Shown: positions 1 through 6,730, counted from the first letter of the stretch. The stretch is DNA of 9,966 nucleotides from JAUXIQ01 sp030620925 [NCBI: Nitrospinota bacterium] (GCA_030620925.1 JAUXIQ010000044.1:1-9966); one strand, 5' to 3'. A program made the numbers and translations. Notes: a model not told the origin generated them from the letters alone.

Positions 1-2
1 AA

Positions 3-1181
3 TTGGAACCCATTTCGGGTGACCCCAGCCGCGGCCTGCTCGATCTCCTCGAGAAGACTACCGATCTCCCCACCACCTGGGACTTCTATTCCGAATTCCT
101 GAACCGGAACAAAAAGAGCATCTCCGTCGACCTCAAAAACCCTGAGGGAAAAGAAGCAATCTACCGCGTAATCAAGCACTGCGATGTCTTCGTGCAGAAC
201 TTCCGTAAAGGGGTGGTGGACAGGCTGGGCATGGGCTACGATGAGCTGAAAAAATATAATCCGAAGATTATCTACGCCTCTGCCTCCGGCTACGGCATCG
301 ACGGTCCGGACAGTTGGGAACCCTCTTTCGACTATATGGGGCAGGCCCGTTCGGGTATAATGAACGCCATCGGTGGTCCCGATTTGCCCCCCACCTTCAT
401 CGTGGGCGGCATAGCGGACCAGATGGGCGCAATTATGTTGGCCTATGGGATCATGGCGGCTATAATCGCCAGGGAGCGGCAGGGCGTCAGCCAGAAGGTC
501 GATATATCGCATCTGGGCAGCATGATGCATCTGCAGGCGTTCAATGTCCAGCTGGGGCTGAACCTGGGGCTGGCAGCCCCCAGGTATGACAGGGAAAAAG
601 CGGGCAACACCTTGTGGAACCATTACAAGTGCGCCGACGGTAAATGGATATGCCTGGGCATGGTGGAAGCGGACCGCTACTGGGCAGATTTCTGCAACGC
701 GCTTGAAGTGCCCCAATATGCCGATGATCCCCGTTTCCACGACGCGGCCGCTCGCAGCGTTAACGCAGAGGAGGCGGTGGCCATCCTCGACGAGCGCTTC
801 GCATCCAGGCCCAGAGACGAGTGGATGAAAATTTTGAAGGAAGGTGGAGACTTCATTTATACCGTGGTCAACGACATACCCGACCTGGCGCAGGACCAGC
901 AGGCGCTCGTAAACAACTACGTGGTCGATTTCGACCATCCCCGGCAGGGGCCGGTAAAAGTCACCGGTTTTCCCGTCCAGTTCAGCGAGACCCCTTGTGA
1001 AATACAACTGCCCGCCCCGGAAATGGGCGAGCATACCCATGCGCTGCTTGAAGAGTTCGGCGGATACGACCGGACGGAAATAGAGGAGATGTTAAGAAAA
1101 GGTGTGATCGTCAGTTCGGGATCGACTGCCAAAGAAGGCGCGCCGTCGAAGGCGGCCAAAACTTTTGAGCCTGAAAGATAA
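3..1181 (+). CDS. CaiB/BaiF (class III) CoA-transferase, 5'-truncated by window edge
   Basis: Class III (CaiB/BaiF) CoA-transferases move CoA between carboxylic acids in the cytoplasm, usually to activate a substrate for catabolism. The visible part begins at the family's EPxxGDPSRG nucleotide-binding segment. About 40 N-terminal residues (the usual PLxGxRVLDL...GADVIKV stretch) are missing, so the apparent TTG start at base 3 is not the true start and the gene begins outside the window. Other family signatures are NRNKKSISVDLKNPEG (residues 34-49 of the visible part), a 'YASASGYG' stretch near 91-98 and 'QKVDIS' near 164-169. In most family members this last motif continues to a catalytic Asp (VDVSxxDA); here the aligned residue appears to be Gly172. 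The C-terminal tail is rich in Ala, Ser and Lys. The SDR gene follows after 66-69 bp, probably in the same operon. The family is certain; the substrate is unknown. Confidence 0.92.
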   Translation: MEPISGDPSRGLLDLLEKTTDLPTTWDFYSEFLNRNKKSISVDLKNPEGKEAIYRVIKHCDVFVQNFRKGVVDRLGMGYDELKKYNPKIIYASASGYGIDGPDSWEPSFDYMGQARSGIMNAIGGPDLPPTFIVGGIADQMGAIMLAYGIMAAIIARERQGVSQKVDISHLGSMMHLQAFNVQLGLNLGLAAPRYDREKAGNTLWNHYKCADGKWICLGMVEADRYWADFCNALEVPQYADDPRFHDAAARSVNAEEAVAILDERFASRPRDEWMKILKEGGDFIYTVVNDIPDLAQDQQALVNNYVVDFDHPRQGPVKVTGFPVQFSETPCEIQLPAPEMGEHTHALLEEFGGYDRTEIEEMLRKGVIVSSGSTAKEGAPSKAAKTFEPER

Positions 1182-1250
1182 GAGTCTTATAAACGTTGGT
1201 AATTTCTTACGGCATCGTAGAAGCCGGCAACAATCGAAAGGAGAGTGATG

Positions 1251-2030
1251 ATGACCGATAATCCTTTTTCAGTGGACGGAAAAGTGGCTATAGTAACCGG
1301 CGGAGGCACGGGCATAGGGGAGTCCATCGCCGTCGAGTATGCCCGCGGCGGGGCCAAGGTGGCCATTGGCAGCCGGAACGTGGAAAACTGCCAGAAGACG
1401 GTCGATAAGATCAAGAAAAACGGCGGCGAGGCCTTTGCCCAAAAGTGCGATGTCAGAAACCCTGACGACTCACAGAGCCTGGTGGACGCTACCGTTAAAG
1501 AGTTCGGCCGGTTGGATATCCTGGTGAACAATCACGGGGCCAGTTTCGTATGCCCCGCCGAAGACATCAGCGCCAACGGTTTTGCCACCATAGTGTCCAT
1601 CAACCTCAACGGACTCTTCTATCTCAGCCAGTCGGCGATGAAGGTCATGAAGGAGCAGAAGGATGGCGGTGTCATAATAAACATCTCCAGCATGGCCGGC
1701 GTATCCGGCTCTCCCAGCATGTCCCATTACGGAGCGGCCAAGGCCGGGGTGGTGAATCTCACCCGCACCCTCTCCAGCGAATGGGCCCCCTACAACATCA
1801 GGGTGAACTGCATAGCTCCGGGGCCGATCGTCACCGAGGGCTACCTGTCCAACCTGGGTTATAAGGAAGTTCCCGAGAAATATACGGAACCGGTTCCCCT
1901 GAAACGATGGGGCAAAGTGGAAGAGATAGCCTGGCCCTGCATCTTTCTGGCTTCTGAAGCTTCCGGCTTCATGACCGGGGAGACCATCTGCATCGACGGC
2001 GGGCCGAGATTCCAAGAGGGTTCGGGTTGA
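1251..2030 (+). CDS. SDR-family NAD(P)-dependent oxidoreductase
   Basis: Classical short-chain dehydrogenase/reductase of 259 residues, a typical length. It would interconvert a hydroxyl and a carbonyl group using NAD(P)H. The Rossmann motif TGGGTGIG lies at residues 16-23. An SR pair after the second beta strand (GSR near 40-42) suggests NADP(H) preference. NNHGAS follows, with the catalytic Asn in INLNG (about 118), Ser147 in ISSMAG, and Tyr160/Lys164 in YGAAKAG, so the tetrad is complete. The IDGG motif near the C-terminus is typical of FabG-like members. AGGAG at 1239-1243 lies 7 nt from the ATG at 1251, which is why I chose it; ATG 1248 and GTG 1245 are in frame but too close. The gene overlaps the next by 4 bp (TTGA), implying translational coupling. 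It probably oxidises or reduces an intermediate made by the neighbouring CoA-transferase and amidohydrolase. The substrate is not inferable. Confidence 0.93.
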   Translation: MTDNPFSVDGKVAIVTGGGTGIGESIAVEYARGGAKVAIGSRNVENCQKTVDKIKKNGGEAFAQKCDVRNPDDSQSLVDATVKEFGRLDILVNNHGASFVCPAEDISANGFATIVSINLNGLFYLSQSAMKVMKEQKDGGVIINISSMAGVSGSPSMSHYGAAKAGVVNLTRTLSSEWAPYNIRVNCIAPGPIVTEGYLSNLGYKEVPEKYTEPVPLKRWGKVEEIAWPCIFLASEASGFMTGETICIDGGPRFQEGSG

Positions 2031-2887
2031 AAGCCATAGATGTTCACGCTCACATGAGCACCGCCGAATATACCTACGAGCGAAGGTATGGGAAAGAAGT
2101 GTCCGACGCCATCCAGAAATACTACCGGGTCAAAGAGGTGGTAAAGACCGAAGAGGAGATGGCCCAGGATTTTACCGAACATGGTGTGAGGGCGTTTATA
2201 ATAGCCTGGGATGCGGAGTTTAAGAGCGGTTACCCCAGGGTGACCAACGACTACGTGGCCGGTGTTGCCAAGCAGCACCCGGAGGCTTTTGCCGGCGCCT
2301 GGGCCATGATAGACCCCTGGAAGGGGGAGATGGCCATCAAGGAGCTTGATCACGCTATCAACGACCTGGGCATGATCGGGGTTAAATTCCAGCAGGTGGC
2401 CCAGGAATTCTTTCCCAGCGACCGTATGGTCTACCCATTTTACGAAAAGTGCGTGGAGCTGGGCTGCCCGGTGCTCTTCCACACGGGCACCACGGGCCTT
2501 GGCGCAGGAATACCAGGCGGGGGCGGCTATAAGCTCAAATATACCCAACCCATACCCTACATCGACGACGTAGCCGCCGATTTCCCCCATTTGACCATCG
2601 TGGGCGCGCATCCCTCATGGCCCTGGCAGGAGCAGATGATCGCAGTACTGCTCCACAAGAGCAACGTCTACGCCGACCTCTCAGGCTGGGCGCCCAAATA
2701 CTTTTCGGATGTGCTCAAGCGGGAGATCAATGGGCGGCTGCAAGACAAGTTCTTCTTCGGCTCCGATTATCCGGAAATTCCCATCAAGCGATGGCTTGAT
2801 GAGTTTACCGGCGGTGAATACAAGCCGGAAGTGGTGGAGAAAGTACTCTATAAAAACGCCCAGCGCGTTTTCAACATCCAGATGTAA
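2027..2887 (+). CDS. Amidohydrolase family 2 (COG2159, ACMSD-like) metal-dependent enzyme
   Basis: TIM-barrel metal enzyme of 286 residues in the amidohydrolase-2 family, which contains ACMSD, gamma-resorcylate decarboxylase and related hydrolases, decarboxylases and hydratases. The metal-site pattern is complete: DVHAH (His7, His9), FHTG (His152), GAHPSWPW (His195) and GSDYPE (Asp247). The C-terminal 'KNAQRVFNI' is the usual family ending. The start is a TTG whose last two bases form part of the SDR stop codon (TTGA overlap). This start places the first metal motif five residues from the N-terminus, as is normal in the family, and AAGAGGG at 2014-2020 serves as ribosome site. Position after a CoA-transferase and an SDR suggests C-C bond cleavage or hydrolysis in breakdown of a cyclic or aromatic acid. 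Hydrolase versus decarboxylase cannot be decided from sequence alone. Confidence 0.92.
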   Translation: MKAIDVHAHMSTAEYTYERRYGKEVSDAIQKYYRVKEVVKTEEEMAQDFTEHGVRAFIIAWDAEFKSGYPRVTNDYVAGVAKQHPEAFAGAWAMIDPWKGEMAIKELDHAINDLGMIGVKFQQVAQEFFPSDRMVYPFYEKCVELGCPVLFHTGTTGLGAGIPGGGGYKLKYTQPIPYIDDVAADFPHLTIVGAHPSWPWQEQMIAVLLHKSNVYADLSGWAPKYFSDVLKREINGRLQDKFFFGSDYPEIPIKRWLDEFTGGEYKPEVVEKVLYKNAQRVFNIQM

Positions 2888-2910
2888 CACAGCGAATGTT
2901 GTTAAAGATG

Positions 2911-2947
2911 AGGGGCGGGTCTCAACAGGGCCTGCCCCTTGTTTTTT
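2911..2947 (+). terminator. Rho-independent terminator of the CoA-transferase/SDR/amidohydrolase operon
   Basis: An 11-bp stem pairs 2911-2921 with 2929-2939 (five consecutive G/C pairs at the base, two G-T wobbles), with a 7-nt loop, followed by G and six T (2942-2947). It sits 24 bp after the amidohydrolase stop and just before the converging NTF2-like gene. Confidence 0.9.
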
Positions 2948-2953
2948 CCCGGA

Positions 2954-3367
2954 TCACTCCGGCTCGTAGCCGGGGGCGTGTGCGGTGATGGCGTAGAGTT
3001 TCCAGCCATCCTCCTTTTTGACCAGGTTATAGGTCACCCCCATGCATTGCAGCACGTTGCCCTCACCGTCGTAGCGGTAGACGGTGCTCACCAGCAGGGC
3101 CAGGTTATCGGCCATCAACGAAATTCTCCTGTCCGTTATAGCGCTGTTTTCCCAGCCTGTCGCCTTGAGCTGTTCGGTCAACTCCTGGATTATCTTTTCG
3201 GTTTCAGTCGCATCGTCCCAGACCATCGCTCCATGCCTCGTATCGGTATGCATTATGGGCATCTGGTAATGGGATACGTAGGCTTTGACGTCTCCACGCA
3301 CGAAACTGTCGTTCAGCGAGTCAACGGTGGCGTTGATCTCTTCCAGTAGTTTTTCTTTATCGACCAT
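2954..3367 (-). CDS. NTF2-like / SnoaL-type small protein
   Basis: A 137-residue protein with the look of the NTF2-like (SnoaL, DUF4440-type) fold: an N-terminal helix (KEKLLEEINATVDSLNDSFVRGDVKAYVSHY), a long central helix and beta strands, and the closing 'KKEDGWKLYAITAHAPG' strand, with the Asp-Gly-Trp-Lys seen in many family members. These cone-shaped domains serve as small-molecule isomerases, hydrolases or binding proteins; no catalytic role can be assigned here. I chose ATG 3367 because GAGGGG (plus-strand 3376-3381) lies 8 nt upstream. An in-frame GTG at 3376 overlaps that ribosome site and is unlikely. No signal peptide is visible. It converges on the amidohydrolase and is divergent from the M20 gene, so it is probably its own transcription unit. 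Confidence 0.82.
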   Translation of the reverse strand: MVDKEKLLEEINATVDSLNDSFVRGDVKAYVSHYQMPIMHTDTRHGAMVWDDATETEKIIQELTEQLKATGWENSAITDRRISLMADNLALLVSTVYRYDGEGNVLQCMGVTYNLVKKEDGWKLYAITAHAPGYEPE

Positions 3368-3439
3368 TCTGAGCACCCCTCAATTTTGTGCGCCGCCTTT
3401 TGGTTGAGCTTTCATGCCTTTTGGGATATAGTTTAGGCC

Positions 3440-3468
3440 CTGATAGGTTTACATCTGCTGATTATAAT
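3440..3468 (+). promoter_or_regulatory. Candidate promoter for the M20 amidohydrolase
   Basis: TATAAT at 3463-3468 is a perfect -10. CTGATA at 3440-3445 is a 4/6 match to the -35, with a 17-bp spacer. The predicted start near 3475 leaves about 65 nt of leader before the M20 gene. The -35 is weak, so this is tentative. Confidence 0.45.
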
Positions 3469-3489
3469 GGCAAGGAAGTCTATTATCGA
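3461..3489 (-). promoter_or_regulatory. Candidate divergent promoter for the NTF2-like gene
   Basis: Read on the minus strand, TATAAT (plus-strand 3461-3466) follows TCGATA (3484-3489, 4/6 match to the -35) by 17 bp. The ATTATAAT octamer gives a perfect -10 on each strand, so the two divergent promoters would share their -10 bases. Tentative because of the weak -35. Confidence 0.33.
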
Positions 3490-3541
3490 AAATGTGCGGG
3501 GTCAAGATGTTTGACCGGAACGAAATGAAAGGGTCATGAGC

Positions 3542-4720
3542 ATGTCCAAGCTGAAAGTTCTTGCCAAAAAGATTGCGCCTGAAGTAGTGAAGCGCCGTCG
3601 TGATATTCACGCCCACCCCGAGAGCGCTTTTGAGGAGGAGCGGACGTCTTCTCTGGTGGCCGAGCATCTCGATGCTCTGGGCCTGGAGGTGCAGACGGGC
3701 ATCGCCAAAACGGGGGTGGTGGGTCTCCTCCGGGGAGGCAAAAAAGGCAAGACGGTGGCCCTGCGGGCGGATATGGACGCGCTCAGAATCCAGGAGCGCA
3801 GCAAGCTTCCCTACGCCTCGAAGATAAAGGAGCGAATGCACGCCTGCGGTCACGATGGGCACACCGCCATCCTCACCGGTGTGGCAAGCCTGCTCGCAGA
3901 GCTCAAGGGAGAAATAAAAGGCAACGTGAAGTTCGTATTCCAGCCCGCCGAAGAAGGCGGCGGCGGCGGGAGGATCATGTGCGAGGAAGGTGTGCTGCGC
4001 AACCCGAAGGTGGACGCCGCTTTCGCTCTGCATTCCTGGCCCTTTACGGAGATGGGCACCATTGCCATTAGATACGGCATCATGATGGCTTCCGCGGATT
4101 CGTTCAAGGTGGTGATAAACGGAAAAGGCTCCCACGGCGCTTACCCCCATAAGGGGGTGGACCCCATAGTGATCAGCGCCAAGGTGATCGAAAACCTGCA
4201 GTCCATTATCAGCAGAGAGAGGGACCCCGTGGAGCCGGCGGTAATAACCGTGGGCACCATTCACGGCGGCACCGCACGCAACGTGATTCCCGAGCAGGTG
4301 GTCATGGAAGGCACGGTGAGGACGCTTATCCCCGAATGTCAGGCAGAAATAAAGAAGGCCATGCGCAGGGTGATTGGGGCCACGGCCAGGGCCTTTCGCG
4401 CCTCCTCCAGCTTCCGGTATGTCGATGGCTATCCCCCCACGGTCAACGACGACGCCATGGTGGACCTGGTGCACGAGGTGGGTGAAAAAGTTCTGGGGAA
4501 GGGCAAAGTGCACTGGCTCAAGGATACATCCATGGGCGGTGAGGATTTCAGCTATTTCCTGCAACTGGTGCCCGGGGCCATTTTCAGGCTGGGGGTGGGG
4601 CGGCCGGGAGAGTCGACACCAACCCCTCTCCATAACCCGCGGTTCAATTTCAACGATGATGCCGTGGTGCCCGGCGTTGAGGTTCTCGCTTCGGTGGCTC
4701 TGAGATATTTAAACGGTTGA
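3542..4720 (+). CDS. M20D-family amidohydrolase (N-acyl-amino-acid / hippurate hydrolase type)
   Basis: Cytoplasmic dinuclear metallohydrolase of the M20D branch (hippurate hydrolase, IAA-amino-acid hydrolase, N-acyl-L-amino-acid amidohydrolase), which cleaves acyl groups from amino acids. Its 392 residues match the family length. Motifs in order: RRDIHAHPE near 19-27; ALRADMDAL near 74-82; MHACGHDGH near 99-107, giving metal ligands Cys102 and His104; FQPAEEGGGGG with catalytic Glu137 and ligand Glu138; HSWP with His164; the dimerisation-domain motif GKGSHGAYPHKGVDP near 195-208; TSMGGEDFSYF near 329-339; and PLHNPRF with the last ligand His364. AAAGGG at 3528-3533 is 8 nt from ATG 3542 but only 2 nt from the in-frame ATG at 3536, so I prefer 3542. 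The active site is complete. The exact acyl substrate is unknown; hippurate-like conjugates would fit the neighbouring acid-catabolism operon, but that is inference. Confidence 0.93.
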   Translation: MSKLKVLAKKIAPEVVKRRRDIHAHPESAFEEERTSSLVAEHLDALGLEVQTGIAKTGVVGLLRGGKKGKTVALRADMDALRIQERSKLPYASKIKERMHACGHDGHTAILTGVASLLAELKGEIKGNVKFVFQPAEEGGGGGRIMCEEGVLRNPKVDAAFALHSWPFTEMGTIAIRYGIMMASADSFKVVINGKGSHGAYPHKGVDPIVISAKVIENLQSIISRERDPVEPAVITVGTIHGGTARNVIPEQVVMEGTVRTLIPECQAEIKKAMRRVIGATARAFRASSSFRYVDGYPPTVNDDAMVDLVHEVGEKVLGKGKVHWLKDTSMGGEDFSYFLQLVPGAIFRLGVGRPGESTPTPLHNPRFNFNDDAVVPGVEVLASVALRYLNG

Positions 4721-4808
4721 ATAGGGGTGGCAGGTGCTGACGACTGAAAATTTGCTTCCATTATAGAAATTTTAGTTTTATAACTTGTCGGTATATGTTA
4801 TTTTCTAA

Positions 4809-4838
4809 CGGGGGGTGGAAGAGGCCCCTCGTTTTTTT
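4809..4838 (+). terminator. Rho-independent terminator after the M20 gene
   Basis: A 7-bp stem pairs 4809-4815 with 4825-4831 (one G-T wobble) around a 9-nt loop and is followed by seven T (4832-4838). It lies about 90 bp beyond the M20 stop. The AT-rich stretch 4741-4808 before it shows no convincing promoter, and no clear promoter for the ferredoxin was found between 4839 and 4886 either. Confidence 0.8.
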
Positions 4839-4900
4839 AATCTGCCTTACGCGGGCTGATTGGTGCAGCAACAAGATAGTCGGAAAAAGGAGGAATTTAA

Positions 4901-5083
<183 letters not shown>

Positions 5084-5105
5084 CGGTTAGGCTTCGATCG
5101 CTGAA

Positions 5106-5149
5106 TTCCTCTTCCCGGCTGAGATATGAATTGCAGACCGGGGGAGGAA
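5106..5149 (+). other. Long imperfect hairpin in the ferredoxin 3' untranslated region
   Basis: Bases 5106-5118 can pair with 5138-5149 (about 12 pairs, including two G-T wobbles and one bulged C) around a 19-nt loop. It lies between the ferredoxin stop and the terminator and has no T-run of its own. It may protect the short mRNA 3' end or be a by-product of composition. Confidence 0.35.
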
Positions 5150-5161
5150 ACGAAAAATCAG

Positions 5162-5196
5162 AAAGGCCCGCGAATATTTTTCGCGGGCCTTTTTTT
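5162..5196. terminator. Ferredoxin terminator, probably bidirectional
   Basis: A perfect 13-bp stem pairs 5162-5174 with 5180-5192 around a 5-nt loop, with an eight-T run at 5189/5190-5196 on the plus strand. On the minus strand the same hairpin follows the DsbA-like stop at 5200 and is followed by interrupted T-runs (plus-strand A-tracts at 5153-5164), so it may serve both converging genes. Confidence 0.92.
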
Positions 5197-5199
5197 CTG

Positions 5200-5814
5200 C
5201 TAAAGGGGAGGTACGGGCTTCTTTATCTCTTTGAGACAGGTGTGGCTTCGCAAAAGTTGGAGCACGTTTCCCAGCAGGTCGACCGCCTGCTCCCCTTCGG
5301 GGATGGGGTCCAGTTTGATGAAAGCCGCTTCCCCGTTATCAATTAAGATGGTTGGCACCCCGAACACACCATATTTCTTAGCCCCCAGGAGATAGTCCTC
5401 GCCTATTTTAGGTTTCAGCGAGGGATCCGACAGGTCTTTCTGAAACCGGTTCAGGTCTACCCCGGCCTTCCCGGCGGCTTCCAATACCGTTTCCCTCTCG
5501 TTAAGCTCTCGCTTTTCCTCGTGGCGCAGCTTCAGCAGGGCCATGTGAAAATCGTCCAGGGAACCGGCATCCTGACGCTGAACGGCCTGAAAAGCCTGGA
5601 ATGCCAGCAAGCCGCGGCTTTCGTAATCGTCCGGCTGCTCCCACAACTTGAAATTCTCGTCATCGCTGTTCACCTGCTCCAGCGGGAAGCATTTCCAGGT
5701 GATGGATATATCGTATTGTGAAGCGTTTTTTACCCTGTCCAGCCAGACCGCTGTCCTGTAGACAAAGGGTCACAGATAGTCGAAGAATATTTGCAAATCC
5801 ACTTTCTGAGCCAT
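5200..5814 (-). CDS. DsbA-family (FrnE-like) selenoprotein; in-frame UGA read as Sec15
   Basis: Thioredoxin-fold protein of the DsbA/FrnE/HCCA-isomerase superfamily, 204 residues if the TGA at 5770-5772 is read through. Translating from ATG 5814 gives MAQKVDLQIFFDYL-(TGA)-PFVYRTAVWLD and then stays open to the stop at 5200. The TGA falls where the family has the first active-site Cys (Dy-x-CPF/Y), so it most likely encodes selenocysteine. The site reads U-P-F-V, with no Cys at the +3 position, so it resembles a one-chalcogen site; Cys42 and Cys193 are the only other cysteines. W40-KCFPL, the helical insertion (residues 68-130) and FGVPT with cis-Pro154 complete the fold. GGGGAG 8 nt before ATG 5814 supports this start rather than the GTG at 5673. 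No signal peptide is seen, so it is probably cytoplasmic. The alternative is a Cys-to-stop mutation or sequencing error. A SECIS-like hairpin argues for Sec. Confidence 0.85.
5732..5772 (-). promoter_or_regulatory. Putative bacterial SECIS element immediately 3' of the UGA
   Basis: Counting U of UGA as 1, the transcript pairs 3-7 with 37-41 (ACCCU/AGGGU), 10-12 with 34-36, 15-17 with 31-33 and 18-20 with 25-27, with small bulges (UU, UA, and UGG on the 3' side), closed by an AGCG loop at 21-24. The loop starts 17 nt after the UGA and has G as its second base. Both features agree with the known layout of bacterial SECIS hairpins, which lie in the reading frame just after the Sec codon and present a G-containing apical loop to SelB. 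The structure was folded by eye. Confidence 0.65.
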
Positions 5815-5871
5815 TCCGTTTTCTCCCCGATTTGAGAATTCCCTGGTTCGGTTCATTCCACTCATTAAATG

Positions 5872-5900
5872 AAGCTATGCTCTGCCCTGTTCGTTGTCAA
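5872..5900 (-). promoter_or_regulatory. Candidate promoter for the DsbA-like selenoprotein gene
   Basis: On the minus strand a perfect TTGACA (plus-strand 5895-5900) is followed after 17 bp by TAGCTT (5872-5877), a weak 3/6 -10. It lies in the 113-bp gap after the TauE stop, so the gene may be transcribed alone as well as by read-through from tauE. Confidence 0.42.
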
Positions 5901-5927
5901 CGTAAAAACGGGTGAGCTTTGGCCTGT

Positions 5928-6635
5928 CTATGAGAGGAGCAGCCGTAAAGATACGGCCATGATTGCCCCCAGCACGATCCTCTTGAACAGCTTGGTCTCC
6001 AATCTTACCAGGAAACGTTTGCCCGTAAAGACTCCGAAGAAGGCCAGAACGACAAGAGGAATTATGTAGCTGAAATATTCCGATCGCAGAGCGCCCTGGT
6101 ACAGGTAAACGCTTACCCTGGTGACGTCTACAATGACCGCTATGGCCGCCGAGGTGGCGATGTAGGTCTTCTTATCGATTTTTGTGGATATCAGAAAGAC
6201 AGACCGTACCGCACCCCCCAACCCTATCAACCCCCCGGTGAACCCGGATATTAGGCCTCCCGTAACCAGGGTTTTCCTGCTCTCGGGAATGGAAAAATCC
6301 AGGTTGAAAAGCGAATAGGCTGAATAAGCCAGGAGGAAGACAGCGAATATCAGGGAAAGGGGCCGGGCGTTAAAATAGTGGAGCAACTGGGCTCCTATAA
6401 AAGCGGAGCCCGCGCTGGGCAGTCCGTAAATCAAGAACAGACGTTTATCGATGGACTTCCTGAAAAAACCGGTTTTGGAGAGATTACTGGCGCCGTGAAA
6501 AAAGGCTACCAGGACGATGGCCTGCTTGAGGGGGATGACCAGGCTCATGAACGGCGTGAGGATAGTGGCGGAGCCGAATCCCGCCACTGTTGCGAACAGA
6601 GCGGCGATAAACGCAATTCCGAATATTAATACCAT
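5928..6635 (-). CDS. TauE/SafE-family (COG0730) membrane permease
   Basis: Polytopic inner-membrane protein of 235 residues with about seven or eight hydrophobic segments (roughly 2-22, 38-50, 66-85, 93-110, 122-150, 158-178, 188-205, 217-234). The two half-repeats each carry the small-residue loop typical of TauE/SafE proteins: GFGSATILTP near 19-28 and GFTGGLIGLGGAVRS near 131-145. The family exports sulfite, sulfoacetate or other small organic and sulfur anions, but most members are uncharacterised. ATG 6635 is the only start after an in-frame stop at 6654-6656, and no good Shine-Dalgarno precedes it. It is transcribed towards the DsbA-like gene. TauE genes also occur in CstR-controlled persulfide operons, but the nearby CsoR-family regulator here has copper ligands, so that link is weak. 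Confidence 0.88.
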   Translation of the reverse strand: MVLIFGIAFIAALFATVAGFGSATILTPFMSLVIPLKQAIVLVAFFHGASNLSKTGFFRKSIDKRLFLIYGLPSAGSAFIGAQLLHYFNARPLSLIFAVFLLAYSAYSLFNLDFSIPESRKTLVTGGLISGFTGGLIGLGGAVRSVFLISTKIDKKTYIATSAAIAVIVDVTRVSVYLYQGALRSEYFSYIIPLVVLAFFGVFTGKRFLVRLETKLFKRIVLGAIMAVSLRLLLS

Positions 6636-6687
6636 GGCCGGGCTTAAAGGGCCTCAAATACGTTGGAGTGGGTTCTCCCCATGAAGG

Positions 6688-6703
6688 CCGGCATTCCGGC
6701 ATT
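6688..6703. repeat. Tandem CCGGCATT x2 at the tauE promoter
   Basis: CCGGCATT occurs twice with no gap (6688-6695 and 6696-6703), followed by GCCGGC at 6709-6714. A GCCGGC palindrome also starts the array at 6687. The repeats overlap the minus-strand -10 hexamer and the likely transcription start of tauE, a position suited to a repressor site. No regulator is identified. Confidence 0.5.
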
Positions 6704-6730
6704 ATAGAGCCGGCTGCACCTGAATCTCAA
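6701..6730 (-). promoter_or_regulatory. Candidate promoter for the tauE-like gene
   Basis: On the minus strand TTGAGA (plus-strand 6725-6730, 5/6 match) is followed after 18 bp by a perfect TATAAT (6701-6706). Transcription would begin near 6694, about 60 nt before ATG 6635. Confidence 0.6.

Noticed and set aside
1859-2611. 250-codon minus-strand frame across the SDR and amidohydrolase genes
   Set aside because: It spans two well-supported plus-strand genes and has no domain character.
3449-4633. 394-codon open frame on the minus strand, antisense to the M20 gene
   Set aside because: The plus-strand frame has every M20D motif and metal ligand. The antisense translation is His/Gly-rich with no recognisable domain and is a codon-bias shadow.
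4741-4808. AT-rich stretch considered as a ferredoxin promoter with the following hairpin as an attenuator
   Set aside because: TATAAC at 4779-4784 has no acceptable -35 at 16-18 bp, and the hairpin with its T-run is well explained as the M20 terminator.
5200-5673. Reading the DsbA-like gene as a 157-residue protein starting at GTG 5673
   Set aside because: This drops the first thioredoxin-fold strand and the active site. The same frame continues upstream with family sequence through one TGA to an ATG with a good Shine-Dalgarno.
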